This document shows, one piece after another, positions 1-11,402 of a DNA stretch of 64,000 bases. The DNA comes from Coriolopsis trogii (taxonomy: Eukaryota > Basidiomycota > Agaricomycetes > Polyporales > Polyporaceae). The notes under the pieces were generated by a model that worked only from the letters and a program-made list of their open reading frames with translations, was not told the DNA's origin and did not search any database. How positions within the stretch are numbered: the first letter of the stretch is position 1; each line of letters begins with the position of its first letter. The stretch spans positions 496,001 through 560,000 of the forward strand of contig JAHYIO010000006.1 of NCBI GenBank assembly GCA_020543525.1, written 5' to 3'. The position numbers and the translations under genes are program-made.

Positions 1-1600
1 CTAGGTCTTATGCTCAGCGAGGTTACGGAATGAGAAGCACACGACCCTTCGGAGAGAGGAGCGCGCCGATTAGCCATGCGTCTCAGGACGTGCGGCGGCG
101 TGGCACGCGTGACTTCAAACATGACTTCCCCGACAGGCAATGCTACGTGCATCTCCAACTGATCTCACAGGGGTGTTACACGTTTGCAAGCCGCAGAACA
201 GCAGGCATTTGCCAGTATCCTAGGTGAGTTTGAGCACAACCATAGTGACAGCCTATACTACTATTGACAGGCCGCCCTTACTCGTCACACAGAGCAGATC
301 GCATAGCAACCTTTATTCCTCCCACCGCATAAGCACAGCTTTTCCCACAAACTCTCCGTTCTTGGGGTTGGAAACTTAATGTAACGTCGCGCATCGATTG
401 CTGTCAAGGTCTTCGACTGTAGGACGGTGACTTGTACATCGTTTGTCGGGTGTTACTGAAAGACAGTTGAAGGTACATGCCACGTTATTCCGACACTCAT
501 CGGAGGCAAGTCACGTCCCTCTAAGGGAGATTGCCCGTTAACATAACATAGAATCTGTAAGTGACGGCCTTCCGAGGCTTTGTTCGTGTCAGGCCTGCGC
601 TCATTCTGGTCAAACGCCGACACCTGCCACGGTCCACCTCGGCATCGGTGTCAATCAATTATAGGAGCGAAGGGCTTTCCCCGCGACATTGTGATATCAA
701 TATGGGTCATCACAGTGTATTTATCCGGCTAACAGTGACGACAGCGTATGCCGACCCGGTGTCGGATTCGGAATTCGGTAGCATTCTACACTGCAATGAG
801 TGCCTATAGCTGAGTGCGAAGCATGAAGATCCAATGGCAAACTCTGATGCCGCTTTCCAAAGCACGTTTCGCTACAAACACCCTTGTTCCCCATACGGTA
901 TGACCCGGGCCTGACGGGAGGGCGCATCATAGTCTGCCCATATTTCAAACTTCTCGCTAATCATACCTCACGCTTTGCCTCCAGGCACCTGGCGCAGTAT
1001 ACTGTATGTACCCCGAGAGCTGCCGTCCAATTGATCAAAAGGTCCCAAGTCGACAACCCTGAAGTTTACTGTCCAGCCTTGCGCGCAGACCACGCCACAA
1101 ACACGAGAGTAAACCGTATTCCTGACCATTCACAGGTCCGACAGCAACGTACGTCAGTGATCGTCATGGATTGGTTTCACGGCAAAATGGCTGCAGCCCT
1201 TGCAGGACGACGTTGCCTCAATACAGCTTTCCGACAGTCTAGCATCGCTTGTGACTTTGACCTAGCAACTCTTCGGCCCTACTAGGTTCCGACGCCCTTC
1301 AGCTCTTGTCGAAACACTCATTTCCCGATATACCCGTCGAACGAGGACTGGGGTCACTACAGTGTCATGTCTATCCACTTTGGACACGAGGCTTGACTGG
1401 GTCCTCGCCACGGCTCTGTCGCAAGATCGGTCATATTCCCTTTGGGCGACATCCACCTTGTATTACTCCCTTCTCGCAGCGTTCAACGTCGTCATGGTAT
1501 ATAAACTCCTCGAGAATCACGCTACAACCCATAGTTGTGACTCCCCTCGTTCCTTGCATTCTCCACAATCTGCGTACCGACCACTATTCCCAGACGCCCA
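1..1600. other. No gene recognised (window start)
   Basis: Open frames occur on both strands, the longest being 884-1285 on the plus strand and 1609-1974 on the minus strand. None has recognisable domains, and the minus one lies opposite a real gene. No repeat or RNA gene was seen. The last 100 bases hold the TATA element of the next gene. Confidence 0.5.
1498..1505 (+). promoter_or_regulatory. TATA box of the DUF6593 gene
   Basis: The sequence tatataaa lies about 100 bp before the ATG at 1601. This is a usual position for a TATA element in a fungal promoter. Confidence 0.5.
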
Positions 1601-2321
1601 ATGAACCCCTACGGACAGCAATGGCAGCAGGGCGAAGCCGAGCCCTCGGTATACGGTGCACTACCGTCTCTCCCTGTATCGTATCTCTCTGCGAGCCCAC
1701 ACGACTGTGTCACATTCGTATTTGCAAACTTTAAAACTACTATCCTGAACTCGATCATCCTCGGGCCACAACAGCGGACGGCGTACCACGTCGTGACTGA
1801 GGCGACCCAGCCGGCGTGCACGATCGTCAAGGACAACGAGGGCACGACAGTGGCAATGGTGCAATGGCAGCCTGCTGCCTCTGTCGAAATTCGAGGCAAC
1901 GTCGCGTCGCGCCAGCGCGTGCGCGACTGGTTGCGGCTCGCGTCGGACCAGAGGTGCGTACGCGAGTACAACATCCCGCCCTAACGTTCGAGTTCTGCTC
2001 CGACTCACATCGGAACTTCCTTTCAGCCGACGCCTCATGGAGGTCAGAGAAGTGCAGTACGCCTGGGCGCCGATGGACGGCTTCATCTGCGTACGTACTC
2101 CGCGCTCACTGCACTAGTCGAGGGAAAGTTACTGATGAGCTCCCGATTGCCTACTACAGCTCTACAAGGTGAACTCCACCGCGCCCCGGGTACTCGCTCG
2201 GATAGCGCGCGTTCCGGGCTCCGTCATTCTGGAGCTTACGCAAGAGGCCGCGACGATTGGCTTGCTTGAGCCAGCGCTGGTCGCGACTGTCTTGCTCAGC
2301 TGTGGGCATAACATCGACTGA
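1601..2321 (+). CDS. DUF6593 domain protein
   Basis: Three exons: 1601-1953, 2027-2090 and 2160-2321, giving 192 aa. Both introns have GT..AG ends and keep the frame. After a short N-terminus rich in Gln, Tyr and Pro, the protein shows a beta-rich pattern that I recognise from DUF6593: an N-terminal NSIILG segment, a YHVVT strand, an invariant-looking W in VQWQP, then YAWAPMDGFICLYKV and a final strand VILELTQEA. The fold is thought to be tubby-like, but no biochemical function is established. The ATG is the first in frame and has a TATA box 100 bp upstream. No signal peptide or membrane segment is seen. The family call is from memory of its pattern, not from a search. Confidence 0.75.
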
Positions 2322-3493
2322 CCACTGTTCATACCCCCTACCTTATGGATTCAGACAACTGTAGACCATATACCTCTTCGCACGACCCAGACATGCTTTG
2401 CACATCGCTCTCCCGTTACCACTGTGCTCTGCTGTACTAGCTGTCTCCCTATACTCCGTTTAATTCTGTATCATAGTCACAGTTGTTGCTGATTTGAGTA
2501 ATACTGCAGACTGGCATTATCGATTGACCGCTAACCTATGACCTACAATGTGTGACGCAACACCAACCAATGTGTGGTTTCATTCTCATATTGATCATAT
2601 CTCTCTCGGCTTGTACGTACCACATGCCCGCCGCACTGCCCATGACCGTGCCGCATGCATACGTAGGCTTAGGTTTCGTGCTATGCCGGCGGTAGGTAAT
2701 GGCAGAGGAGTCAGCGCAATACCACGGCCTCCAATCTGCTTACCGGGTGCTTCGCGGCACAGCCCTGACGCGACGCAGATCCGGAAGCGAACCGCCAGCA
2801 TGTTCCAAAAGGGGCAAAACGTTTCCGTGCCTCCCTGTGCGGCGTGCCCCTTGAGTGTGTTCCGACTGTGTTCGGATTCGGTCAAGGTATTTGCGAACTC
2901 TAGACTCGCAGCAACGCGCCGCGCGGACAGGGTCCATGTTTTCTGTGACAAATGTCAATTTCATCTGACGTTAGTCGCATACCGAGAGCGGCTGATCGCG
3001 ACGTGTCCTGATTGTTACAGGAGGTCGTGAACGCAAGTCCAGGCGACGAGTGCCCGACGAACCACGCATCTCCTCCTCGGACGTGAGCGACGGGTGTGCT
3101 CTGCCGTAACCTCCAGTTTCATAGCAGGGTCGGGGCGTATGTCCTTGCTGACCAGTGCAACCTGTTAATAGACTCGGTGTGAACATACGATTGAGAGGCG
3201 GCCTCGGCCCGCCCGAACATCCGGGTCGAATGTACGCGTGAGCAAAAGCGTTTGAGAAAGTCACTGAATTTCTACATCGATATAGCGGCCACTTCAAGCG
3301 TTGTTGCCTTAGCCAGCTCGCATTGTGGCACGACACAGCGCAGTACACTCGTCAAAGGTTCACAAAATCGTATGATACAACCTGGAAACGATAAAGCAGT
3401 AAGCCACATATCCACACTTTCAGCAGCTGTATGTTGATCTCACAAGTGATGTTACAAAACGTCGGATTCGACTTCAGTACTTCGACCCACCCC
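2322..3493. other. No gene recognised between convergent genes
   Basis: This stretch lies between the 3' ends of two convergent genes. An open frame at 2548-3030 contains two CxxC pairs near its end but resembles no family and has no splice support. I see no convincing gene. Confidence 0.4.
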
Positions 3494-5352
3494 TTACGCT
3501 CCCAGCGCAGCCGCCACGCCCGTGGACGATGCCTCCTTCTCCGGCTTCCGCTTCCCCCGCGTATCTTCCGCATAGTTCTCATAGAAGTTGTGCTCGTCCT
3601 TCCCGCCGTGCGACGGCGTGCTGTTGCTGCGCCCGGGACCGTCCCAGAAGTGGTGCGCCTGCGAGTACACACCATAGGACGTCGGGACAACTTCGATGAG
3701 GTCGCCCCGGGCGACCTCGATCGCGGGGATCTCGGATGCGGGGAGGCCGATCAGGTAAGCGAGGATGCAGCGGATGACGGAGGCGTGGCCGATGATGAGC
3801 AGGTCTTCTTTCTCGCGCTCGAGTTCGATCAGGGTGGGTTCGAGACGGACTGTGAGGTGGATGGTACTTAGCACTCGGGCATGGATTAGGAGAGGAGTGG
3901 AGTAAACGGCACTGACCGCAGAGGTCGTGGTAGCTCTCCGCGCGCGGCGCGCGGTAGGCATACGGATCGTGCACGAATCGGAGCCATTCGTCGGGGTAGA
4001 ACTTGCGCACTTGGTCTGGGGTGAGGCCGTCCCAAACTCCGGGATTGATTTCGGACATCTGGGGTCGCTCGATGACCTTGACCTTTGAAGGGGGAGACGG
4101 GTCGCTTGCGTTGTGAGTGAGGAACGGCCATGCTGTATGGTGTGAGCGTCTTCTTGCAGACGTCCAGATCTGCAAGTAACGAGTCGTGTCATATCATTGA
4201 GAGGAGTCGCACACAGCGACTTACAACCAGTTTTCGCTCTGTGGGATCGATACCGCGAGCTTCCAGAGATTTCGCTCGTCTGTCGAGGACAAACTCTTTG
4301 AGACGTTCCGCATACTCCCAGCCAGCGGGTGAAAGGTCTGAGTCTGCCTTATATGAGTGCTCAATAAGAGACTGTCCGGACTATGATGCAAATGAGTTGT
4401 ACTCTTCTATAATGTCATTGGGCAGAGCGAAACGTACCCTTGCAAAATAGATTGTGCGGGGACGATTGTGGATGTTCATTAGGAAGAACACTGTTCTAGA
4501 TTGCAAGTAGCCGTGGATATTCTGACGGACCCATGAGTGGTTAAGGGGAGGGAGCTACAGGCGAAAGAGGCGTACATTCACCATGATCTTATCACCAACG
4601 TTGATAATTCGGATGAACGGCCACGTTGTTTCCTCTACGGGTTCGTAGTGTTTCTCATGGTCCTTGATGCGGTTGTAATAGTCTGCGACGGCCTTATCTG
4701 GATCCCAGCCTCGGTACTGCGGGTTGAACATGAGTACAGGGTTGTGGGGGTATGGGCGGCATCGCTCACGTCGGGCGAGGAGATCTTGACACTACGGATG
4801 TTGGACAGAATGAGGTCCTCGTTGTCGCACGAAGATTCTTGCGAAACGAAATCAACGAAGACGCAGCCAAATTCAAAGGCGATCGTTACCGAGCATGATC
4901 ACATGAACACCGGCCTTGTCGAACTTCTCTGCGATCGCCTGACGACGTTCCCGCGTCCCATTGTTCGCATCGTAGATGACGACTTGTCCGCCAGAGTTGA
5001 AGAAGTCCCAAATCTGCTGCTCGCAGCCCTCGAGGACCTTCTCGCGCAGCTTGATGGTCTCCGGGCTTTTCTCTCCTTTTGCCAACTTCAGGGGGTTCCC
5101 CACTGATCACCAGACCCGGTACGTACCAAGTGTGAAGTAGTCGGGCGGCAGGTTCTGCGCCCCGCCGAGGACCTTCCGCCTGTAGTCTCCGAGCGAGATG
5201 ACCGCCGTCTTTACACCCGTCCAGCGGAGATAGCGTTCGAGTGCACGCGAGATGTGCGTCTTGCCGCGAGCCGGAAGTCCGACAGTGCATACCAGGATCT
5301 TACCGGCATGAAAGAGGAGACCAGAGGCGGTCGTGTAAAGCGGTGCGACCAT
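3494..5352 (-). CDS. 6-phosphofructo-2-kinase, bisphosphatase half probably dead
   Basis: Eight exons, in transcription order: 5352-5127, 5075-4890, 4837-4770, 4716-4576, 4521-4438, 4380-4225, 4169-3917 and 3849-3494, giving 489 aa. The enzyme makes fructose 2,6-bisphosphate, the activator of phosphofructokinase, in the cytosol. The kinase half carries the Walker A motif GLPARGKT (residues 25-32) and a conserved VIYDANN segment. The phosphoglycerate-mutase-like half has Glu327 (SEINPGVWDG) and His393 (GHASVIR). The signature RHGE, however, reads RSGQ at 235-238, so the phospho-accepting His is Ser236. Yeast Pfk26 is known to carry Ser at this place and to lack phosphatase activity. The N-terminus is short, without the long regulatory extension of yeast Pfk26. 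Intron 1 (5076-5126) could instead be a 24-nt gap, adding nine residues. Confidence 0.9.
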
Positions 5353-5570
5353 GGCTCGCGACGGTCGAGGTGGGTACGATAGAACTGCGAGTAGGGCGTG
5401 CCTCGGACCATCTAATCAGATAAACCTCGTTACGCACGTATACTTACCGCATTGGCACTGACGTAAGCGGCCACCAGCCTTATATGGCGGGAACTTGTGC
5501 CGAGCCACTCGTCCCATGTTCCCTTCTCACATTCATCCACCTCGCGATAACCACACCCGTAACTTCCACT
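5353..5570. promoter_or_regulatory. Shared divergent promoter region
   Basis: Only 218 bp separate the start codons of the minus-strand 6-phosphofructo-2-kinase and the plus-strand PARG-like gene. A TATA-like ttatat at 5480-5485 serves the plus gene. It also argues against an in-frame upstream ATG at 5484, which overlaps it. Confidence 0.45.
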
Positions 5571-6884
5571 ATGGCGAAACACAATTCACGTAGGCAGCGC
5601 CTTCAACGACAACGGCGCGCTGCCACGCCCTCCACCCCAGTCGAGCGTGTCAAGCACGCGAAGCAGTCCGTTGCTGCAGAGAGCAAGCGGCAGCGCCTGA
5701 AGCAGCAGAAGGCCCGAGAGCAACGCAACAAACGTTCTGCTGCTCTTGCCGCAGCCGCCCTCCGCGCACGGAGGGAGAGATGGGGGGCGATCGCGTTGGA
5801 GACGCAGAACATTGTGCTCGGAGATGGCCAGTACGTCGAAGAGCGCCCTGCTCCCTCCTCTCTTTCATCCGTCGTGACTCAATCTTCGGATGGCCAAGGA
5901 CCACCACCTCCCGCACCTGCGCCAGCGCCAGCGCCCGACGTCGTCACTGTCCCGCATGACATTGCAGCATCCATCGTTCTCAGCCAGCAGCGTACGAGCT
6001 TCTATAATCACCATTCAGAGCTCCTCGGGCCCTGGAGAGACGCTCACCCATCCAATCCTGCACCCTCGACGCAGATCGAGTTCTCGCGCAAGTCGACCCT
6101 CAACGCCGCCAGACAGCTCGCTTTGTCTCGTCCCGCCAAGACCCCTGGCTCTACCGATATTGGCGTTCTCGCGTTCGCGTCTGCACGGCGCTCCGACGCC
6201 CATCTCCATGGCAGCAGCGAGCAAGAGGACGTGCTGAAGCGACTGAGCTCTCTCTCTGCCTGTCTCTCGACTCCTGCCGCAAGCTCGTTCTACAAGCTGC
6301 ACAGCCTCTTCCGCGCTGAGGACGGGAGCGGCCTCCAAGACCACGCGATGCTGTACTCTCCTGGCGTCGTCGTCTTCCGGAAAGACGGCGACGACGACCT
6401 CCCACTGGAGGGCACCACGGCACCCCTCACCCGCAAGCAGCGCGACTCGCTCGGCGGGCAGTTCATACCCCCATACCTCATCAACGTCGTCTCCGCCGTA
6501 CCCGTCAACGCCGCCGCCGTGCGCGCGAAACACGTGATCCTCCCCGGGCAGGAATCCTTCTTCGAGGACGGCATCCGGAGCAGTATGAAGGACCGGATGG
6601 GCCGCGTGCTGCGCGCATTCGAGCTGAACGGCGACAAGGTCATCGTGCTCGGCGCTTTTGGCTGCAGCTCGTTCGAGAACAAGGTCGAGACCGTGGCCAC
6701 CATCTGGGCGGAGCTTCTCGAGTGCGGGGAGCGGGTCGACGGCGTGCACAAAGAGGCGCGTTTCAAGCGCTCGTTTGAGAAGGTCGTGTTCGCCGTGCCC
6801 GGGAAGCTGTTTGAGCAGTTCAAGAGGGCGTACGAGCTGCGCGTGCTGGAGGAACAGTTGACGAACGCTACTCTGGAGAACTGA
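5571..6884 (+). CDS. PARG-like protein (TIGR02452/DUF2263) with eroded active site
   Basis: Single exon, 437 aa. An N-terminal basic, Lys/Arg/Ala-rich segment (residues 1-75) and a Pro/Ala run (about 111-121) precede the domain. Recognised family blocks are LAFASA near residue 200, the acidic EQED near 217-220, LYSPGVVVFR at 261-270, PYLINVVSA at 301-309 and VLGAFGCSSFEN at 359-370. Members of this microbial-type poly(ADP-ribose) glycohydrolase family normally have a PGGG loop, then GAxAQEE. Here the glycine loop reads ARRSDAHLHGSS, so the ADP-ribose-binding glycines are missing. Either the protein is inactive as a glycohydrolase or it binds something else. The basic N-terminus suggests a nuclear or nucleolar site, which is inference. 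The ATG at 5571 is chosen over 5484 because the latter lies in the TATA element. Confidence 0.75.
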   Translation: MAKHNSRRQRLQRQRRAATPSTPVERVKHAKQSVAAESKRQRLKQQKAREQRNKRSAALAAAALRARRERWGAIALETQNIVLGDGQYVEERPAPSSLSSVVTQSSDGQGPPPPAPAPAPAPDVVTVPHDIAASIVLSQQRTSFYNHHSELLGPWRDAHPSNPAPSTQIEFSRKSTLNAARQLALSRPAKTPGSTDIGVLAFASARRSDAHLHGSSEQEDVLKRLSSLSACLSTPAASSFYKLHSLFRAEDGSGLQDHAMLYSPGVVVFRKDGDDDLPLEGTTAPLTRKQRDSLGGQFIPPYLINVVSAVPVNAAAVRAKHVILPGQESFFEDGIRSSMKDRMGRVLRAFELNGDKVIVLGAFGCSSFENKVETVATIWAELLECGERVDGVHKEARFKRSFEKVVFAVPGKLFEQFKRAYELRVLEEQLTNATLEN

Positions 6885-7281
6885 ACTCTGTCTACGTGTA
6901 GGGACGGTCTTCTGTATCGATAGCTCTGGCCCTCTCCCACTCAATGTCCTCACAAGCTGTATCTCTATCTCCGTGTATGGATATGTACATACGTACCTTC
7001 GTAATGACCCTAACGCATAATGAATCGGGAAAAGCTGGGATGTGTATCTGAAGAGCTGTTATGCACACTATAGTATCTAAAGCTTGTCGCAGTTCCAGCA
7101 GCGTGTACACCAGATCGGGGTCGACCCGAACATACATGCCCTTCTCATACCCGAACCACAACTCGTCTCTCATCCTGCAAACCGAGTTTACCGGAAACAA
7201 TGGAGCACAAGTACAACAAACCGACCGCCCTACCCGTGACAGTCTACAGCGATCTGGAGGTGAAGGAAGCACAAGCTGAGG
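6885..7281. other. Intergenic 3' flank between convergent genes
   Basis: This lies between the 3' ends of the PARG-like gene and the Yra1-like gene. A minus-strand open frame (6892-7272) has no recognisable feature. I see nothing else. Confidence 0.5.
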
Positions 7282-8471
7282 CTATAGCGCTTTGACGTCC
7301 CGCTCGTCGCCGCCCGCTCTGTAGTCTTCCATCTCCTGGTCGAGCTCTTCCCTTGTCTTTGGCTTCGGCTTCGGCTTCGGCTTCTGCCTCCCCGCCTGTT
7401 CACGCTGCTGCTGGTGAGCGAGCGCCCGGCCTTGGCCCTGCTTGTTGAGCCGTCGGGGGCCCTTCTTGGCGCGCAGGTTGACCCTGCCCAGGGCGGGCCC
7501 GACGCGTGCTGCCAGTCCTCCCCTGTTTTGCCTGTGGGCGAGCACAGCGAACGCAAGTGCGAGTGAGTGCGAGTCAGGGGAATGCGGGAGGCGGGAGGTG
7601 GGAGGCGGAACGCGATGGGGGAATCGAGAATTGGTGGACGTACGGATTTGGAGGGGCAGGGACGGAGTGCTGGATGGGTTGAGGGGCGGCGGGCGCGAGG
7701 CGGTCGAGGAGGGAGGGTTCTTTGGGGGCGGGGGCGGTGAGGGCGGGTGCGTCGTCGTCGATGACGATCTCTATCCTGATTGGTCTTCCTGTTGCGAGCG
7801 TGTCATAGTCAGTGCTCCGTCGCAGCGAGGCATCCGGAACGGGATGGTATAGAGATGGCAGACATTGAGCGATGAGCAGCTCTCCGTTACACGCGCGACC
7901 TTGGAGCAGGAACGGCGGCCTCCTCACGTAGTCGTGTCGCGAGACGAGCAGACACTCGGGTTGCGAGGAGCGGTGGGCACACATGCGTCTGACCGTTTCG
8001 TTTCGGGCGAGGAGTGTAGGCGAGCGACTTACTTCCGTCAACGATCTTCCCGTTGTACTTTGCTCGCGCCACAGCTGCGTCGCCTGGACGGGCGAAGGAG
8101 ACGACGGCCATTCCGCGCGAATGTCCCTGGGAGTTGTAGACCATGAAGACCTCCTTCACGGGCCCTACCGTTCGTGCGAACAAGGTCTGGGTCGGAAGTG
8201 CGTAGCAGACACGAGAGGGCGTAGTTGGGCGTGAGCCGCTTTCCATGTGCGCGGACGTATAGAGCAACGCAAGCGGACGCACCTCGACCTCACTTTCTAC
8301 GACATCCGGGGGCAATTGGCTGAGCAGGATCTTGCTGCCAATGGCGTTTGCAGAGCCGGAAGCAGATCTGGCGTTCGCCCGCCAGGCAGGGGCGGGATGC
8401 GCTCCCTGGTTTCCGAGGACCCTTTGTTTCGCTGAGTGGTACGTGTTCAGGCGAGGATGGTGGGTTTGCAT
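7282..8471 (-). CDS. Yra1/ALYREF-type mRNA export adaptor
   Basis: Four exons in transcription order: 8471-8283, 8186-8033, 7788-7644 and 7531-7282, giving 245 aa. One RRM is visible: RNP2-like KILLSQL (about 47-53) and RNP1-like SRGMAVVSF (86-94), with the ALYREF-style VKEVFMVYNSQG linker. The C-terminus has an Arg/Gly/Gln-rich stretch (GGLAARVG, NLRAKKGPRR), a KPKPKPKPK repeat and the motif TREELDQEMEDYRA, which matches the C-terminal UAP56/Sub2-binding box of the REF family. Proteins of this type couple splicing and 3' processing to Mex67-dependent mRNA export. An N-terminal LDxSLDDII box is not seen, so an upstream exon may be missing from this model. The intron at 7789-8032 (244 nt) is long for this window. 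Confidence 0.8.
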
Positions 8472-9049
8472 GATGATGGAAATAGCAGATATACGGCGAG
8501 CTGAGACCGCAGAAGGGCTTGTGATAGGTGTAGAGAAGGGCGAGGGTGGGTAGAGCGAGACTTGGCGGCGTAGTCCTTGGAGAAAGAGGCAGGAGACGGT
8601 CAGCCGCAACGCGCGACAGGCTCGCGCGACGGCGCTCTGCACGGTCACGCGTCACCACGCGCGCGCGAGGCCTGCGAACGACGAGGCCATCTTCCTGCGC
8701 TCTGGAGCCCCCCGGTCGCGTTTTGTGTTCTCACCCGTGCGCGAGGCTCTCGTACATGTTCCTGTGGACGATCTGCTCGCGCGCGCGTTATCTCATCTTT
8801 ACGCTCGTGCGGCGAGCCTGAGGTACCGGACCGGAGTTCCGCAGTCATACGCTCTGCTTCTGCGCGCGGACGATGATGGGCAAATCGCGGGCCATGTTCC
8901 TCCATCCACCGTGTCCAGATCCTCGCGCCGTCAATTACGTCCGGAGACAGAACGCTTATCCGCCCATCCTCACAAAACTGACTCTGCCATGCGCGCCACC
9001 TCTTCCTCCTCTCCTCCTCCACCTCCCGCCTTTTCCTCGGCCAAATCGA
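8472..9049. other. Divergent upstream region of Yra1-like and MFS genes
   Basis: The 578 bp between the two start codons is GC-rich, with many alternating CG steps (cgcgcgc near 8655-8665 and 8780-8788). It is open in several frames on both strands without recognisable protein. It probably holds both 5' UTRs and promoters. An unseen first exon of the Yra1-like gene could also lie here. Confidence 0.4.
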
Positions 9050-11402
9050 ATGTCTCCCCACGCCGCTACTACGCATCCCCTTCGCACCTCCCCGTCGAAC
9101 TCAAGGACGAGTCTGGACAACGCCGACACCGCCGCGACTGGCGAGCTCGACGTCGCCGACCCCCCGCACCATGCGCGTGCGTCCGGGATCAGGGGTTCCG
9201 CCCTCGAGCTCGATCTCACCGAGACCGGCTCCGCTTCCTCTCTCGAGCTCCCAAACATTCTCACCAAAGACCGCGTCCGCCGCCGCTCTGAGCTTTCCCG
9301 CGCCAGGCCCCTCGACTCGCCCCCGGCCATCGAGCCAGAATCGATAGAGCTCCCCGTCATCGCGGAGCACCCGCACCGTGACGGTCGTCCCTCCGACTCC
9401 AAGGGGTCCTCGACCGCCGTGCGCGGCCCCGACCTCAGCTTCCGCGAGGACGTGATCTTCGCGCCAAAGGACGAGGATGTCGAGATCGCGCCGAGCTTCC
9501 CGAGCTCGCTCGCGCCGTCGATCCGGATGGACGAGGACACGGACTCGACCGCTCCGGCCATATCCCCCGCCGAGAAGGCCGTGCGGAGGCGCAAGGTTTG
9601 GCTCAACTTTGCGACGCTCTGTTTCTCGGTGTTCCTCAACGGGTGGAACGACGGCACGACTGGCCCGCTGCTGCCCAAGTTCCAATCCTACTACAATGTA
9701 TGTGTGTCTGCTGTCTGTGTGGGAGGAGGAGCACTGACGGAAGCTCTCCAGATTGGCTTCGCCGTGGTGTCTCTTGTGTTCGTGTTCAACACTATTGTGA
9801 GTACTGCTGGACACTTTATGGGGATCGTGTTGAAGGGAGTGCCAGGGTTTCATCTCCGGCGCATTGGCCAACGTCTATCTCACCGACAAGTATGGCCTCG
9901 GAAAGGTCATGGTGTTCGGTAACAATGGCGCTCTCTCATCCGAGTGCGGATTCTGACGAACAAATGGATAGGATCAATGTGCCAAGTCGTTGCATACGCC
10001 ATGATGGCGCCCGCTGGGCCGTTTCCGCTCATGTGCATCGCGTTCGCCCTCATCGGCTTCGGCATATCCCTCCAAAACGCTCACTGCAACGGCTTCGTCG
10101 CGAGCTCGCGCAAGCACGCCTCCACCAAGATGAGCCTCCTGCACGCATCGTATGGTACGTACTAGGCGTTTCTCAGGTCCGCCTACCTCAGGATTGACTG
10201 CGCAGTGTGGTCCTATGTCTTGGACACCGTGGATGTCACGGCTTGCAGGGTTCGGAGCGTTGATTGCGCCTTTGGTGTCCACCCAGTTCGCCCAGCAAAG
10301 GCACTGGTCGTATCATTATATCATCTCGGCGGGCTTGTACGTGCTCAACACCACGCTCCTGTGGTACGTCTTCCGTGGCCGACGCCAAGAAGGTTCGTAC
10401 GCGAGCCCCAAGTACATGGGTGGATCGCTCGTGCATTGGCCTGACTTTCCACTTACAGAGATCAAGGCTGAAGCTGGAGATCTTCCACCTGAGACGGAAT
10501 CTGTTCAGTCGAACAAGTACAAACAGATTTTGGGCATCAGAGAAGTCCACTTCTTGTCGCTGTTCTCGCTCATCTACGTCGGAACGGAGGTCACCATCGG
10601 CGGTACGTGGCGCCAGTGTATGTCCCCCAATTCTCTGCTGATCATCTTTGGCAGGTTGGAGTGTGACGTACGTGCAAGAAAAACGGCATGGAAACTCGAA
10701 CTCGGGTTATATCTCGTCCGGCTTCTTCGGTGGTGAGTCGCAGCGGACTTTCGACTCGCCTTGATTACTGTGGCTCAAGACTTTCTCCGTCAGGTCTCAT
10801 GCTGGGTCGCATTCTCCTGATGTGGCTCAACAGAAAGGTAGGCATGTCTCGCCTTCATCCCCATCGCTACAACCCCTCACCGCTCGTCCACAGATCGGCG
10901 AGCGCCGCGCGCTCTTCCTCTACGCTCTCCTCGCCATCCAGTAAGCACCCATCAACTTCAAGCCCATCCCTCTCTCATTGACACTCGATCCCTGCCCATG
11001 TTTGCAGACTCGAAGTGACGGTCTGGGTCGTGCCCTCGCTCGTCGAGAACGCGATAGCAGTGGCGTTCATCGGCCTGCTCCTCGGACCCATGTACCCGAT
11101 CCTCATGAACCACAGCACGAGCATCCTGCCCCGCTGGCTCCTCACCGGATGCATGGGCTACATCGCCGGCGTCGGCCAGGCCGGGTCCGCCGTGCTGCCC
11201 TTCCTCACCGGGTTGCTCGCGTCCAAGTTTGGGATCGCGAGTCTGCAGCCGTTGTGCGTCTTTCCGCTGCCTTTGGCCTCTGACTGATCGTGACGGATGT
11301 GCTGATGTGGGCGTGGTGTGCGGGCGCAGTATCGTGTCGATGATGTCTACGATGATCGTCATCTGGGCCTTGATCCCCCGCGTTCGCCATGTTCCGACTT
11401 GA
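9050..11402 (+). CDS. MFS transporter, Bsc6/fucose-permease-like
   Basis: Eleven exons: 9050-9697, 9752-9796, 9846-9918, 9972-10154, 10249-10392, 10459-10602, 10655-10732, 10794-10837, 10894-10940, 11008-11253 and 11330-11402. They give 574 aa with every junction in frame. A hydrophilic, acidic N-terminal region of about 185 residues is followed by alternating hydrophobic segments. Diagnostic pieces are FLNGWNDGTTGPLLP at the first helix, GFISGALANVYLTDKYG at the helix 2-3 loop, SYGFGALIAP, TIGGW, GYISSGFFGG, LGRILL and QAGSAVLPF. These match the fungal MFS group that includes yeast Bsc6 and bacterial fucose permeases. It is a plasma or internal membrane carrier with unknown substrate. The 94-nt intron 10155-10248 contains an alternative acceptor at 10205, which does not fit the family alignment. 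Two damaged relatives lie at 12.6-13.4 kb and 30.0-31.9 kb. Confidence 0.88.

Noticed and set aside
5484..5570. Upstream in-frame ATG for the PARG-like protein
   Set aside because: It overlaps the TATA-like element at 5480-5485 and adds residues unlike the family.
6015..6953. 312-codon minus-strand frame opposite the PARG-like gene
   Set aside because: Antisense shadow of a GC-rich coding exon, with no recognisable domain.
9101..9871. 256-codon minus-strand frame opposite the MFS first exon
   Set aside because: Antisense shadow that also crosses real introns of the plus-strand gene.
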